Shown: positions 51,076-62,359, counted from the stretch's first letter. The stretch: DNA of 64,000 nucleotides from Conchocele bisecta (GCA_029237695.1 CM055274.1:73170140-73234139); one strand, 5' to 3'. Numbers and translations are program-made. The notes: a model not told the origin generated them from the sequence alone.

Positions 51076-51239
51076 AACAATACCATGGGTAGTGGGTTGG
51101 CAGGTATTGTCCAGTCACCCATGTGTAAATATATTGTTTTTAACAGATGCGCAATCCGAACGTAAACATATAGCGACAAGATATATTATACGTCTAAGAA
51201 GTCGTCGAATGGCTTACATCGACATTGGATACAGATAGA

Positions 51240-52275
51240 TACAAATATTCTCGGATATATGATCGAGCTGTGAATGCGGCGACATTTGGTTACATAGACG
51301 TGTAAACCTCTTTACATCGCGACGCACGCTCATTGGCTGACATCTAATGCTGGTGTACATGTAGTGGATTTTGGCACATCGCTGGAAAAGGTTATCCAAC
51401 CAAATGGACCGCCACGCGTGTATCTTCGCTTTCATGGCTCGTTGGAAAAGAACGGGGTGGGGGTGGGGGTTGGATGGGGGAGGTTGCAGCCCCGAAACCC
51501 CCGCCAGATCCGCCCCTGAATGTGTAGATAGTTTACGATTTCTGTCGTGTGTAATGATTGAGCATTAGTAGTTGCACAAAACTATGTACATTACCCAAAA
51601 CTAACGAAATCCACCCAAATCTACCCAAAATCCACCCAATTACCCATATGACACCAGTACACATTACAATGCAACACAAATCGTATATGTGCTATATGTA
51701 ATACTAATTAATTAATATAGTTCTTCCGCATTTAAGCGGACGCGAAAAGCAGATATGTTTATGATGCGACATATATTATGGCACATTAAGGAATTAGGTC
51801 ATAGAAAGATACACTTGACTTCAATCATAATTGCTTCATAAGAGTGATGTGATGTATGAATACAAGATATGTGAATATTGTCTTGTTACTGTATACTATA
51901 ATTATGGTACACTGAATTGCCATCTCTGCCATTTTTGTATGTACAAGCCATCGTACAGTTTCACCACTTCCACCGTTTGACACATACAGCAAATAATATG
52001 ACAGTAAAAGTAATAACATGTGGTGCAATATATGATATAAAAACAGCGTGCTATAAATATCATGCCAGAAAACTATACACAATACGAGATATCTGAGCAT
52101 TTCTCCCATTAATCTCAAAATATATTTCAATGTGTAAACTTTCTATCTGATGCACAGTTTATTATTAGAGTACACATTACCCGTAGGTAGATGACCAACA
52201 TTGCAATTCCATGCGTCGTATAGTATACAGTAACAAGCTAATGTTCACATATATGTTATACAGATATCCCATCAC
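51240..52275. other. Intergenic DNA, fragments only
   Basis: A family J end ('CCAGATCCGCCCCTGAATG') is at 51,503-51,522, and an ACCCAAAA-rich simple stretch at 51,590-51,645. No gene recognised. Confidence 0.5.
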
Positions 52276-52612
52276 ATTTACGAAGCAATTATCTTTGAAT
52301 CAAACGATGATAACGCAGCAAACGCGTCTTCATGATATGAATTTGGTGGTCCATGGAGTTTGGCACAGGCTTATGTCGTTTTTGCAGACGCGGAAATCGA
52401 TTCTTCGCAAAAGCGACAGAAGTTTGGGCGAACATACAGAGACCACCAAATGCAGCGTAACAAGACGCGTTTGATGCGCCATATTTCATCAAAATCCGTC
52501 ACGTAATTTAAGGACACAATAAAAGAATACGTACTTTCAATCGGATGGATTCTGGAAGTTTCAGTACTTGTTGTTGTTTTTAGTACCACGTGATCATACA
52601 CCTTTTATTCGC
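52276..52612. mobile_element. Palindromic MITE family H copy, left end lost
   Basis: Shows 'GGTGGTCCATGGAGTTTGGC', the central 'GGAAATCGATTCTTCGCAAA', 'ATGGCGCATCAAACGCGTC' (inverted) and the right terminus 'CACGTGATCATACACC'. The matching left terminus is absent. Confidence 0.75.
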
Positions 52613-53500
52613 TCATCAGATAGAAAGCATCTATTCCATGTACTGTTATGGGAATGAGCAAGTGAAGAATAAACTCTTTACACAATCATATGATGAAATA
52701 GTAAACTAATTAACGAATAACATGAATACCTACATTTCATATCGGAGCCCGAGCGCCTTTAATTACATTTTCATAAATGTACTAAATGTTATATTGTACG
52801 CGAGAAATTTCGCACAGAAAACTTGGTCAGTTGGGTAATTTAAGTTCAACTATAAATAGTTTTACATAGGGTAAACCTATGTATTTGGATCGCCTCCGAT
52901 AGTTAGCCACGCCCCAGACCCCCCTCGATGCGATGGTCCGTAGTTATATCTTGGAGTAACCATAACAACAAAATGCATTGTGTTACTCAACATTTAACTG
53001 TCATACGCAACCGCTAATTGAAAATAATATTATGAAAAACTACTTGCACTGCACAATATCAACAACGGATGTTCTACGTACAAAAATACATCGGATTATT
53101 TTGTTGCGCGTGATTTGCCCCCATTTGCGGCACAAATCGTGCGGTCATCGCTAAATTTAGTAACAGGCTATAATTTTCGGCAGAGTTAACTCCCCTCCGA
53201 ATACTCTCCGAAACACGCGACGCGTTTAACACACAAACGACTTCAAGTTTGACCTTCCGACAGTCTATTTTTAAACTCACCCGACACCTGTGCGAAACAA
53301 AACTCGCACGTGTGGGTCTAACTGATGTTTAATCCTCATTCTATCGATGGATTTACAGCGGATTTTAGTGACATTCCCGAATTCGGCCTGATTGACATTT
53401 GTCTATGGTGGCCAATACACGCCAACATGAGTGTCAATTCTCCGTTCAGGGAAGGGGGTCAATAAGTCAGTATTTAAAGTGGTAAATTACAGTCAGGGAA
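52613..53500. other. Intergenic DNA with a CpG-richer stretch
   Basis: Nothing recognised to about 53,080. From 53,085 to 53,480 CpG is more frequent than in the neighbours ('CGCGACGCGTTTAAC' inverted, 'CTCGCACGTG'). It could mark a promoter but no gene was confirmed. Confidence 0.35.
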
Positions 53501-53504
53501 CAAA

Positions 53505-53613
53505 TTAATGACAGTATACCGGTAACACATCTAGCGTAGATTGAAACCCATATTAATGCAAATTAATGACAGTATAACACATCCAGCGTATATTAATACC
53601 CATATTAATGCAA
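53505..53613. repeat. About 52-bp tandem duplication
   Basis: 'AATTAATGACAGTATA' followed by 'ACACATC(T/C)AGCGTA' and 'ACCCATATTAATGCAA' occurs twice. Confidence 0.75.
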
Positions 53614-54037
53614 GTACTGAAAATACGACAAAAACAATTCTAACAAGTTTGGGCTTCCATACATTGAACATTTTGTCAGCGGTTTCCCCAATGACGTCAT
53701 TTGTACGTTTTAATATACTCGATCCGGGGCCAACTATTTCATTCACAAAACAGAAGTAAACATGGCGATGTACCGACAAGGCATTTTCAGGTGCGACATC
53801 GCTTGCGTGGCGGAATTCATATAACTATTGCTCTTCAATCAGTTTTCAATATATCTATACTGATCATAGATACCTGGAATCTGTATTTATACTTGAATTG
53901 ATGATGCCTTGTATATATATGTGTTACCGTATCTTTCTGATAGTGCTACGCATAATCTGTAATGTTGTTGAGTGTTTTGGTACATACTGTAGCAGTGCAA
54001 ACTGTAGTTGTGCCATATCACTAGTTTACCCCTTAGC

Positions 54038-54203
54038 CTAACCATTAAAACGCTGAAAAAGAAAATTGCTGCTCATTTTGTATATTTTAATCTCTTTAAA
54101 AACCTGTTTTGGCAGCGCAGTAGAATCGTCTCAGTATGTTTTTGAGGAGAAAATATAAAAATATTTAAAACAGGAGACGATAATTGTCGTTTCCAGCGCT
54201 TTA
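54038..54203. mobile_element. MITE family C-related copy abutting family A
   Basis: 'AACCATTAAAACGCTGAAAA' to 'GGAGACGATAATTGTCG' with a shortened 'TAGAATCGTCTCAG' centre. Its right edge merges with the next element at 54,201. Confidence 0.5.
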
Positions 54204-54714
54204 AAGGTACATGCCCACTCAGTAAGCCCAAAATGTCATTTATAGGAATTATAAATAAGTGTATAACTGTGTCACTATTCCACCAGTTCTAAGCGTTACA
54301 AGTGCCCGCTATACAGATATAATCATTTAGTAATATTTATTTTACTGATAGTGACGCGCGGTGGTATCAGGCTATTTTCATATGCAAATGAGGCATGATA
54401 TTTTTTAATTATTTATACTAAAGAAATGCGTCACCTGAAAAAATAATATTTTCGACAGATTTTAAAGTATGATCATTGCACATCATAACATATATACAGA
54501 GATTAAATAGTAATGTCCGTTAACATTGTAAGCAGACACAGTTATCCCCCCTGATATCAGTGTGTAAATTTACGTCTGATATAAAATGTATAATAATGCC
54601 AATCAGTACGTGGGATAATGGCGCATGAATGTTTATTTTGCCAAGAAGTGTCTCAGATGATGTCTCTGATGTAAAGAACATTTTGTACCTACTGAGTGGG
54701 CATGTACCTTTAAG
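54201..54714. mobile_element. MITE family A copy, full length
   Basis: 'TTTAAAGGTACATGCCCACT' and 'AGTGGGCATGTACCTTTAA', with TTAA on both sides. Confidence 0.85.
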
Positions 54715-54734
54715 GGTTAATGAAACTGCAACAC

Positions 54735-54760
54735 CAACAATCAATCAATCAATCAATCTA
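54735..54760. repeat. (CAAT)n microsatellite
   Basis: About six CAAT units. Confidence 0.85.
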
Positions 54761-54914
54761 GTTTAATCTTGTAATACCCTATGTTCAGTACTTTCAGTAC
54801 TTTGATTATTGTATCATATGGTTTAATATGTATTTCTATTGTCAGATGGTTTAATCATTTATTAAAAGAGCGATCTGAAAGTATTTAGGTCAGCGGTGGC
54901 TTGGGTAGCAGTGA

Positions 54915-55055
54915 CCAGTAGCCGATTTCACCAACATAGCAAAGTATACTTTTCTAGCAAAGTATACTTTGAGGGAGTAATCATTTATTTTTCCTGAAAT
55001 GCATTATTTCATATAAAACTAACGACTGCACATATTTGATGATTAAAATTTGATG
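54915..55055. mobile_element. MITE family I, partial
   Basis: 'GTAGCCGATTTCACCAACAT' and two AAAGTATACTTT motifs; the second arm is missing. Confidence 0.6.
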
Positions 55056-55131
55056 AAATGTGGGCAAATACGAATTGAGGGTATGTTATGACACACTCGA
55101 ACAATAATCAAAACAAGAGATTTTTCTGGGA

Positions 55132-55262
55132 GTTTCAAATAATTTATTCCAGAGAAAACGTATGGATGGGAATGGGTATGCACCATGACAGTACATTTGC
55201 CTCTGGATGATATTTATGATTGAGAAAATATACAACTTCAGTTTCTAGTTCTGCAAGTGACG
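55132..55262 (-). repeat. Dispersed segment shared with 12,776-12,902
   Basis: 'GAGAAAACGTATGGATGGGA' to 'TAGTTCTGCAAGTGA'. An open frame on the minus strand continues to 55,374 but the copy at 12.8 kb does not keep it. Confidence 0.6.
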
Positions 55263-55379
55263 TACGTGGCACGGCATGGTCATAATGTGGAAATTTCACC
55301 TCAGAATTTAATAATTTTAATGATTCTGCACCGGGATATGTCACATTCTTGCAAATTTGAAAGTAACTGGTCACTGCCC

Positions 55380-55877
55380 CATTGCACGTGGGGGTCCGCC
55401 ACCCGCCACAAAGACCGCGCTTTCAAAGGTCCCGTAATGTCTGGTCTATCCGCAACAGACCATTATCGTTACTGTAGCATTGTAGGAAACAGGCAGGCAA
55501 TTGATTTCCCATAGACAAACATTCACACAAACATAACAATTACAAACGGGCGGGGCAACTTGGAACTACACTTATAATCTATGTCCCCCCATGGGGTAGG
55601 CTTGGGAGGGAATTATCCACACGCAGGGGTGGAAATTATACAGTAACACAAATCCAAGTCTGCCCGGACTCGTTTCTATCAGAGAAAAACGCTACCCCGC
55701 CTTCGGACCCATATGTTTCAGCCATGTGAGATACATAACATCCAAACATTGTGACAGTTGTATACGGGTACATATCTGATTAAATGCATCTTTGGAAAGA
55801 AATAGTGTGTATTGCATTTAAACGACACACTGAAGAATACGTGTATAGTTATACCGAATGTTACTCCAGCCAATTAC
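55380..55877. other. Intergenic DNA, nothing recognised
   Basis: No terminal repeats, exon or RNA gene recognised. Confidence 0.45.
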
Positions 55878-56152
55878 GGTGTTCCGTTTAGGCCATCGCA
55901 ATGGGTCGATATATATATATACTACGATAACACGGCGACGATAGTACGATATCATGATGATGATAATACGAAGCCACGATGACAACAGTACGATATCACT
56001 TTAACAGTAACGCGATATCACGATAGCACGGTGATCATACTACGATATTATATCGTATTATCGTCATAGTAGCATCGTACTATCGTCACTATCGTCAGCG
56101 TGTTATCGTAGTATTGACCCGATAGCGATTGTCCGATGGTCTAAACGGAGCA
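55878..56152. mobile_element. Foldback element with CGATA-rich interior
   Basis: TIRs 'GTTCCGTTTAGGCCATCG' and 'CGATGGTCTAAACGGAGC'. Nearly the whole interior consists of degenerate 'ACGATAGTACGATATC' words, on one strand in the left half and on the other in the right, so it can fold along its length. Confidence 0.75.
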
Positions 56153-56477
56153 CAGTAAACAACGCCGAATCTAAACATTTCCAGAATGTAACACCTACTG
56201 ATATTCGATGTCATGCAATATCTTCAGATATAGTTTTGTGAACATAGTTATAGTCATGATTAAACCCATTGTTAATTTCGACAAAGAACCAATAGCCTGA
56301 ATAGGCATGACTGTAAATATAATGTTACACACACTTGTACATACGAGAGTCACTGGCATTTAATATCACCGTACACTTCTACCTGAAAATCTGACCGAAC
56401 ACAGAAGAAACAATGATTAGTAGTAGACAGACGTAACATACACATCACGGTTTGCGTACCGTCTAAACTACAATCTC
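56153..56477. other. Intergenic DNA, nothing recognised
   Basis: No feature supported. Confidence 0.45.
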
Positions 56478-57209
56478 AATGTGTATGATCACGTGGTACT
56501 AACAACAACAACAAGTATCAATTCAAAGTACGTATTCTTTTATAGTGTCCTTATTACGTAACGGATTTTGATGAAATATGGCGCATCCAACGCGTCTTGT
56601 TAAGCTGCAGTTGGTGGTCTCTGTATTTTCGACACGGAAATCGATTCTTTGCAAAAACGACTTAAGTCTGTGCCAAACTCCATGGACCACCAAATGCATC
56701 GCATGAAGACGCGTTTACTACGCCGTATTTCATCAAATTCCGTTGCATATTAAGGACAATATCAAATAATACTTACTTTGGAGTGGAATAGCTGCTTTCT
56801 ACCTGATGAGCGAATATAAGGTGTATGAACACATGGTACTAAAACAACAACAAGTACTGAAACTTCCAGAATCCATCCAATTGAAAGTACGTATTCTTTT
56901 ATTTTGTCCTTATTACGTAACGGATTTTGATGAAATATGGCGCATCAAACGCGTCTTGTTAAGCTGCATTTGGTGGTCTCTGTATTTTCGCCCAAACTTC
57001 TGTCGTTTTTGCGAATAATCGATTTCCGTGCCTCCGACACATAAGTCTGTGCCAAACTCCCTAGACCACCAAATGCAGCTCATGGAGACGCGTTTGCTGC
57101 GCCATATTTCATCAAAATCCGTTGCATATTAAGGAAAGTATCAAATAATACTTACTTTGGAGTGGGCGACGTTGTTGTTGTTGTAACCACGTGATCATGC
57201 ACCTTGTAT
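56478..57209. mobile_element. Two head-to-tail palindromic MITEs, family H
   Basis: The first copy runs from 'GTGTATGATCACGTGGTACT' to about 56,800; the second starts at 56,818 ('GGTGTATGAACACATGGTAC') and ends 'CCACGTGATCATGCACC' at 57,209. Each has 'CGCATC(C/A)AACGCGTCTTGTT' and 'GGAAATCGATTCTTTGC'-type inner arms. The junction of the two copies is trimmed. Confidence 0.8.
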
Positions 57210-57237
57210 CATTCATCATGTCGTTCTTTCTGTGATC

Positions 57238-57302
57238 CACTCAATGTAACCCGACATTTCTGTCTGTAACAGACAGAAATATCGGGTTACACTCGAAGTT
57301 GA
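57238..57302. repeat. Short palindrome
   Basis: 'TGTAACCCGACATTTCTGTC' inverts as 'GACAGAAATATCGGGTTACA' with a spacer of a few bases. Confidence 0.9.
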
Positions 57303-57423
57303 GTAACCTCTTTGCAGAGTAGAAATGTTCCGTCACCACCGGATTTTTTTTGTATATGTCTCTGTTGACCACAATGCAATCGCAACCAGTTTTTACATAC
57401 GGTATATATATATGATGATCATG

Positions 57424-57815
57424 GGCGGATTCAGGGGGGGGGGGGGGGGGGGGGGGGGGGAGGGGGGGGGGGGGGGGGGGCACGGACCCGGCGCGCGCCC
57501 CCCTAAACTTCGCCGAGTAAATAATTTTTTTGCAAGTTACAAGGCACGTTTCTACGTTCGCGTTGTATATGTAATTTTGCCAAATGCCATGTATTCCATG
57601 CATTTTTCGGTCGTTGTCTTATTGTTTCAAAATTTAAACGTTTTCAATCAAAAATCAATGTCTAAACATACTGTGACAGTGTCAATATTTGTGCTCCAAA
57701 ATGCGCCAGAACGCAGGAAATGCGATGTAAAAAATGCAAACATCCCCCCGGACCCCCATAGCGCTATCCCGAGTTCTGCTCGGTCAACATTATAGTCAAG
57801 TATTGCGCCTGATGA
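57424..57815. mobile_element. MITE family J, G-rich copy
   Basis: Starts 'GGGCGGATTCAGG', runs into G-tracts (57,434-57,480 with one A), then 'CGCCGAGTAAATAA', 'GCCATGTATTCCATGCATTT', 'CTGTGACAGTGTCAATATTT' and 'GAGTTCTGCTCGGTCAACAT'. Glycine- or proline-rich frames across the G-tract are artefacts. Confidence 0.7.
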
Positions 57816-57876
57816 TTGATAATAAATATAGGCCTACATGGGAGGAAACTCATGAAACTGTACACGAGTCCCTTAT

Positions 57877-58122
57877 TAACCCTTTCACCCCTAACTAACT
57901 GGAATGGATTTTGATATGTTCATTTTGCAACCAACCCAACCGTCACAAAATGGCTTTCAGGCTTGTCCATTTATGACAAGGGGATATGTTTTGTTCTCAA
58001 AAATATGAAAAGTACTTTCAAAAAGTGCAGATCCTGATGAGACGGCTCGTTACGAGCCGGCTCATCTGGATCTGCACTTTTTACATAAACCGCTATAGCG
58101 GGCTTTCGGATTCAAAGAGTTA
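57877..58122. mobile_element. MITE family B, complete
   Basis: 'TTAACCCTTTCACCCCTAAC' and 'TTCAAAGAGTTAA' ends. A perfect core palindrome (58,026-58,078) has arms 'GTGCAGATCCTGATGAGACG' and inverse. The right TTAA is shared with the family A copy that follows. Confidence 0.85.
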
Positions 58123-58609
58123 AAGGTACACGCCCACTCAGTAGGCACACACTGTACTTTATATCAGAGACATCATCTGAGATATTTTCTGGCAAAATAA
58201 ACATTCAGTCCCCATTACCCCGCGTATTGATTGTCATTATTATACATTTTACATCAGACGTAAATTTGCACACTGCTATCAGGGGAGATATCCGTGTTTC
58301 CTTAAAATGTTAACGGACATTACTATTTATTCTCTGTATTTATTTTTTGATGTGCAATGATCATACTTTATAATCTGTCGAAACTATTATTTTTTTAGGT
58401 AACAATACCATGCCTCATTTGCATATGAAAATAGCCTGATACCACCGCACGTCACTATCAGTAAAATAAATATTCCTAAATGATTACAATGTATATCAAT
58501 ATAGCAGGCACTCGTAATTTTTAGAACTGGTGGAATATAACACAATTGTACACTTATTTAATTCATATACATAATAGTTTGTGCCTACTGAGTGGGTATG
58601 CACCTTTAA
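58120..58609. mobile_element. MITE family A copy
   Basis: 'TTAAAGGTACACGCCCACTC' and 'GAGTGGGTATGCACCTTTAA'. It abuts family B on the left and family C on the right. Confidence 0.85.
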
Positions 58610-58611
58610 GC

Positions 58612-58812
58612 TTAAACCTTACAATACTGAATTAGTTATTGTCGTCTGCTGCTTATTTTTTAAATTCGATATTATGAAGAAAACCACGGTTGGCAGCCAT
58701 TGGAAATGATTCTAAAGCGCTGTCAAACCTTGTTTTTTGTTGTTGATAAAAATGATAAACTATGAAACAACAGCAGACGACACTTTTTGTTTACCCGAGT
58801 TCTAAATGTTAA
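58612..58812. mobile_element. MITE family C copy
   Basis: 'TTAAACCTTACAATACTGAA' and 'TATTGTCGTCTGCTGC' at the left; 'AACAGCAGACGACACTTTTT' at the right. Confidence 0.7.
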
Positions 58813-59285
58813 CTGAATTGTACAGGTATGGCATTGTGTGTATTACAACTGGTTTCCTCGTGTGTCGTGTTGTATAGGTCGATATTGTGTGTATTGCCAA
58901 TTTGAATACGACAGAGAAATGGAATACGTACAGTGTATTGTAAAACACCTTCAGACCGGGACGCGTGATTTATCAATATGTTGCTGTTAATATACCAAAC
59001 ATTATAGTTGACAATCTAAATCTTTCTTGGAAAAGCATACCTGACCTGGTTATAAAGCTTAAATACAATTCTGTGTTTGACAGTGTGTATTTATTAACAC
59101 GGACCGGTTTGTTTATACACAGTAACCATGCCAGCGAATGAACACATGTGTACTAAGTGATATACATTAACAAATATTGTTCTGGATTTAATTTATCGAT
59201 CAAGTCAAACAAGATGTGAAATAAACAGGTAACTAAATAATATCCATGTTTATCATGTTTATAGCACCCGATATATAATACCGAA
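58813..59285. other. Intergenic DNA, nothing recognised
   Basis: Diverged 'TGTGTATT' words occur, but no feature is supported. Confidence 0.45.
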
Positions 59286-59432
59286 TACAATGGAACCTCT
59301 CCAAACCGGACACCCTGGGACATTCCCAGATTGTCCAGTGTGAGAAATTGTACTGTAAGATCGGCATAGTCATTCCCAGATTGTCCAGTGTGAGAAATTG
59401 TACTGCAAGATCGGCATAGTCATTTGCATTAA
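59286..59432. mobile_element. pogo-like MITE with 50-bp internal duplication
   Basis: 'TACAATGGAACCTCTCCAAA' at the left. The right part 'GTCCAGTGTGAGAAATTGTA' is present twice at 50-bp spacing (59,321-59,420). Confidence 0.7.
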
Positions 59433-59486
59433 CACCTTTCTATTCGTGAATCCTACCCCATGTTATAACACATAGTCTATTAGTTA

Positions 59487-59868
59487 CAATCCTTCGCCTC
59501 CGATATGGTATATACGGCTACAATTTGACCCATTCAAAAAATGTGAGCAACCGAAGTGCATACCCAAACCTGTTGTATGTAGGTCAAAATTTAGTAAACT
59601 GTATATTTTATACATTTAAACAAATAATCTTTGATGTATAACAAAAATGTAAATTGCCAACAATAATAGAACAGGAAAATCATTTTCCCAATGGAAGCCA
59701 TCTTTTCTCTTCTTGTTGTTCAACATAACGAAATAAAACGTTCAAATTTACAAGATATACATGTAACTGTCAGATAAACACTTTGACACGGTAAAATAAC
59801 CAATTTCTGCATGTGTATGTTCTTTATTAATACTTTATTAATACAGTTTTGACAGTTTTATATCGCTA
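59487..59868. repeat. Element P, inverted copy of 46,965-47,345
   Basis: Aligned in reverse with modest divergence; both copies carry 'GCAACCGAAGTGCATACCCA' or its complement. Confidence 0.8.
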
Positions 59869-59948
59869 AATTGTTAGTTAGTGTATTCACTTTGAATGAC
59901 ACGTTGATGCAAACTTTATGCAAGACGAGTGAAGATGTCTATGGGATT

Positions 59949-60452
59949 TTAAAGGTACTGCCCACTCAGTAGGCACAAGCTATTCTATATAGGAATTAAA
60001 TAAGCGTATAATTGTGTCACTATTCCACCAGTTGTAAAACTTACGAGTGCCCGCTATACAGATATAATCATTTAGTAATGTTTATTTTACTGATAGTGAC
60101 GCGCGGTGGTATCAAGCTATTTTCATATGCAAATGAGGCATGGTATTTATTAATTATTTATACTAATTAAATGCGTCACCTGAACAATTACTATTTTTGA
60201 CAAATTATAAAGTATGATCATTGTCAAAAAATAAATACAGAGAATAAATAGTAATGTCCGTTAGCATGTTAAGGAAACACGGTTATCGCCCCCTGATATC
60301 ACTGTGGAAATTTACATCTGATATAAATGTATAATATAAATGCTAATCAATACGTGAGGTAATGGTGAATGAATGTTTATTTTGCCAGAAAATGTATCAG
60401 ATGATGTCTGTGATATAAAGAACAGTTTGTGTCTACTGAGTAGGCGTACATG
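59949..60452. mobile_element. MITE family A copy
   Basis: 'TTAAAGGTACTGCCCACTCA' at the left; the right end decays to 'TACTGAGTAGGCGTACAT'. Confidence 0.8.
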
Positions 60453-60594
60453 GGATTTTATTTTAACTTTATTATCTTGATGGCAGAGCATGTGAGGAAT
60501 TCAATTTCGCGAATGCACTGAAATGTCCGTGAAATGTCGATATCATTTATCAAATATATCGAACACAAGTTCATTTTCATACTTTTTCATACTC

Positions 60595-60988
60595 AATGTG
60601 TATGATCACGTGGTACTAACAACAACGACAAGTTCCGATTCAAAGTACGTATTCTTGTATAGTGTCCTTATTACGTAACGGACTTTGATGAAATATGGCG
60701 CATCAAACGCGTCTTGTTAAGCTGCATTTTGGTGGTCTCTGTATTTTCGCCCAAACATCTGTCGTTTTTGCGAAGAATCGATTTCCGTGTCTCGGACACG
60801 GAAATCGATTCTTCGTAAAACGACATAAGTCTGTGCCAAACTCACTGGACCACCAAATACAGCTCATGAAGACGCGTTTGCTGCGCCATATTTCATCAAA
60901 ATCCGTTGTATATTAAGGAAAATATCAAATAATACTTACTTTGGTGTGGGCGACGTTGTTGTTGTTGTAACCACGTGATCATGCACCT
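60595..60988. mobile_element. Palindromic MITE family H, near-perfect
   Basis: The termini 'GTGTATGATCACGTGGT' and 'CCACGTGATCATGCACC' and almost the whole interior are inverted about the centre 'CGTGTCTCGGACACG' near 60,792. Confidence 0.9.
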
Positions 60989-61019
60989 TGATACTGCAAA
61001 ACAAAACGGTACACTATAT

Positions 61020-61090
61020 AGCACCACAGGCATTCGGCGTGTTTCGGCTTTCATCGGTATAACTCTATATATGAAAGCCGAAACATGCCT
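61020..61090. repeat. Short hairpin 'GTTTCGGCTTTCAT'
   Basis: 'CGTGTTTCGGCTTTCAT' and its inverse 'ATGAAAGCCGAAACATG'. Confidence 0.85.
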
Positions 61091-61177
61091 GTGTATAGCA
61101 CCAGTACCTCGCCAGATTTCTTTTTGTGATGTGCTTGGATTCCAACAATGCCAGGTTACCCGAGTTCCAACAGCGTT

Positions 61178-61360
61178 TAACCCTGTCACCACTGGGTAAC
61201 TGGAATGGATGCTCCCATGCTATGTTTAAGACTATTCCATTTATCAGAAAATTGAATTTGTTTTTAGAAATAAGAACATACCCACAAATGGCGCAGATCC
61301 TGATATGACGGCTCATTACGAGCATGCTGATCTGGATAGACGCTGTTTGCCAACATTATT
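61178..61360. mobile_element. MITE family B, diverged
   Basis: 'TTAACCCTGTCACCACTGGG' and 'TACGAGCATGCTGATCTGGA'. The right end is uncertain. Confidence 0.6.
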
Positions 61361-61387
61361 ATGGTTATGAGAGAGGTTTGTCAGTGC

Positions 61388-61732
61388 TCCAGATAAGCTG
61401 CGTATTTGCTTAAAGACCCAATTAAAATTGCCAAAAACCCAATTGAAATCAGATGTAGCGAGTATCATTTAGCAATACAAATTTTGTGGTACCTTTATCA
61501 TGCTGCAGAAAACAATAAACAGACCACAAATATAGCATAGCCAAGGAGAAAATTCTAATGAAAATACCAAGATGTGTTTTCATTTAGAAGCAAACTATTC
61601 AATAATTGCAGTCTGCTGATGTGTTAACAGTAGTGTGATTTTATTTTACCTAATTAAAATATTGAAATACCCAATTGCTTCAGAAATGATGGAGTAACAA
61701 TACTCAATTACTAATTCCTTATCTGGAGCCCT
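61388..61732. mobile_element. MITE family F copy, most complete of its subtype
   Basis: 'GTGCTCCAGATAAGCTGCGT' at the left and 'CCTTATCTGGAGCCCTG' at the right. It includes 'CCAAAAACCCAATTGAAATC' and 'ATTGCTTCAGAAATGATGGA'. Confidence 0.75.
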
Positions 61733-61916
61733 GGTCTGTAGTGCTGAATTGGTTAACAGTCAGCGTATAACCATGGCAGATTCAGCACTAAACTGATTAC
61801 ATGTGATCTATAACAATTTTGCTATGATGTGTCGCATTTGAACTACCCACTTTCACACGACCGTGAGTTTTGTGCCCAAAATATGTTTTACATACATCAA
61901 AGTATGCATGCTATCA

Positions 61917-62359
61917 AGGTGTATGATCACGTGGTTATAACAACAACAATAACAACCGTGGCTGAAAGTGTTGAAATCTTGCCCACTCCAAAGTAAGTAT
62001 TACTTGATATTTTCCTTAATATGAAACGGATTTTGATGACATATGGCGCAGCTAACGCGTCTTCATGAGCTAAATTTGGTCGTCCATGGAGTTCGACACA
62101 GACTTATGTCGTTTTTGCGAAGAATCGATTTCCGTGTCTATCGACACGGAAATCGATTCTTCGCAAAAACGATATAAGTTTGTGCCAAAGTACAGAGACC
62201 ACCAAATGCAGCTTAACAAGACGCGTCTGATGCGCCATATTTCATCAAAATCTGTTACGTAATAAGGACAATATAAAAGAATACGTACTTTGAATCGGAT
62301 GTATTCTGGAAGTTTCAGTACTTGTTGTTGTTGTTAGTACCACGTGATCATACACCTTG
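61917..62359. mobile_element. Palindromic MITE family H, near-perfect
   Basis: 'AAGGTGTATGATCACGTGGT' and 'CCACGTGATCATACACCTTG'. The centre is at the inverted pair 'CGTGTCTATCGACACG' near 62,140. Confidence 0.9.

Noticed and set aside
55144..55374. A protein-coding exon at 55.1-55.4 kb, minus strand
   Set aside because: The related copy at 12.8 kb does not preserve the frame, and no splice partner was found.
57241..57795. Proline-rich or glycine-rich proteins at 57.2-57.8 kb
   Set aside because: Both strands give them only because of the G-tracts inside a family J MITE.
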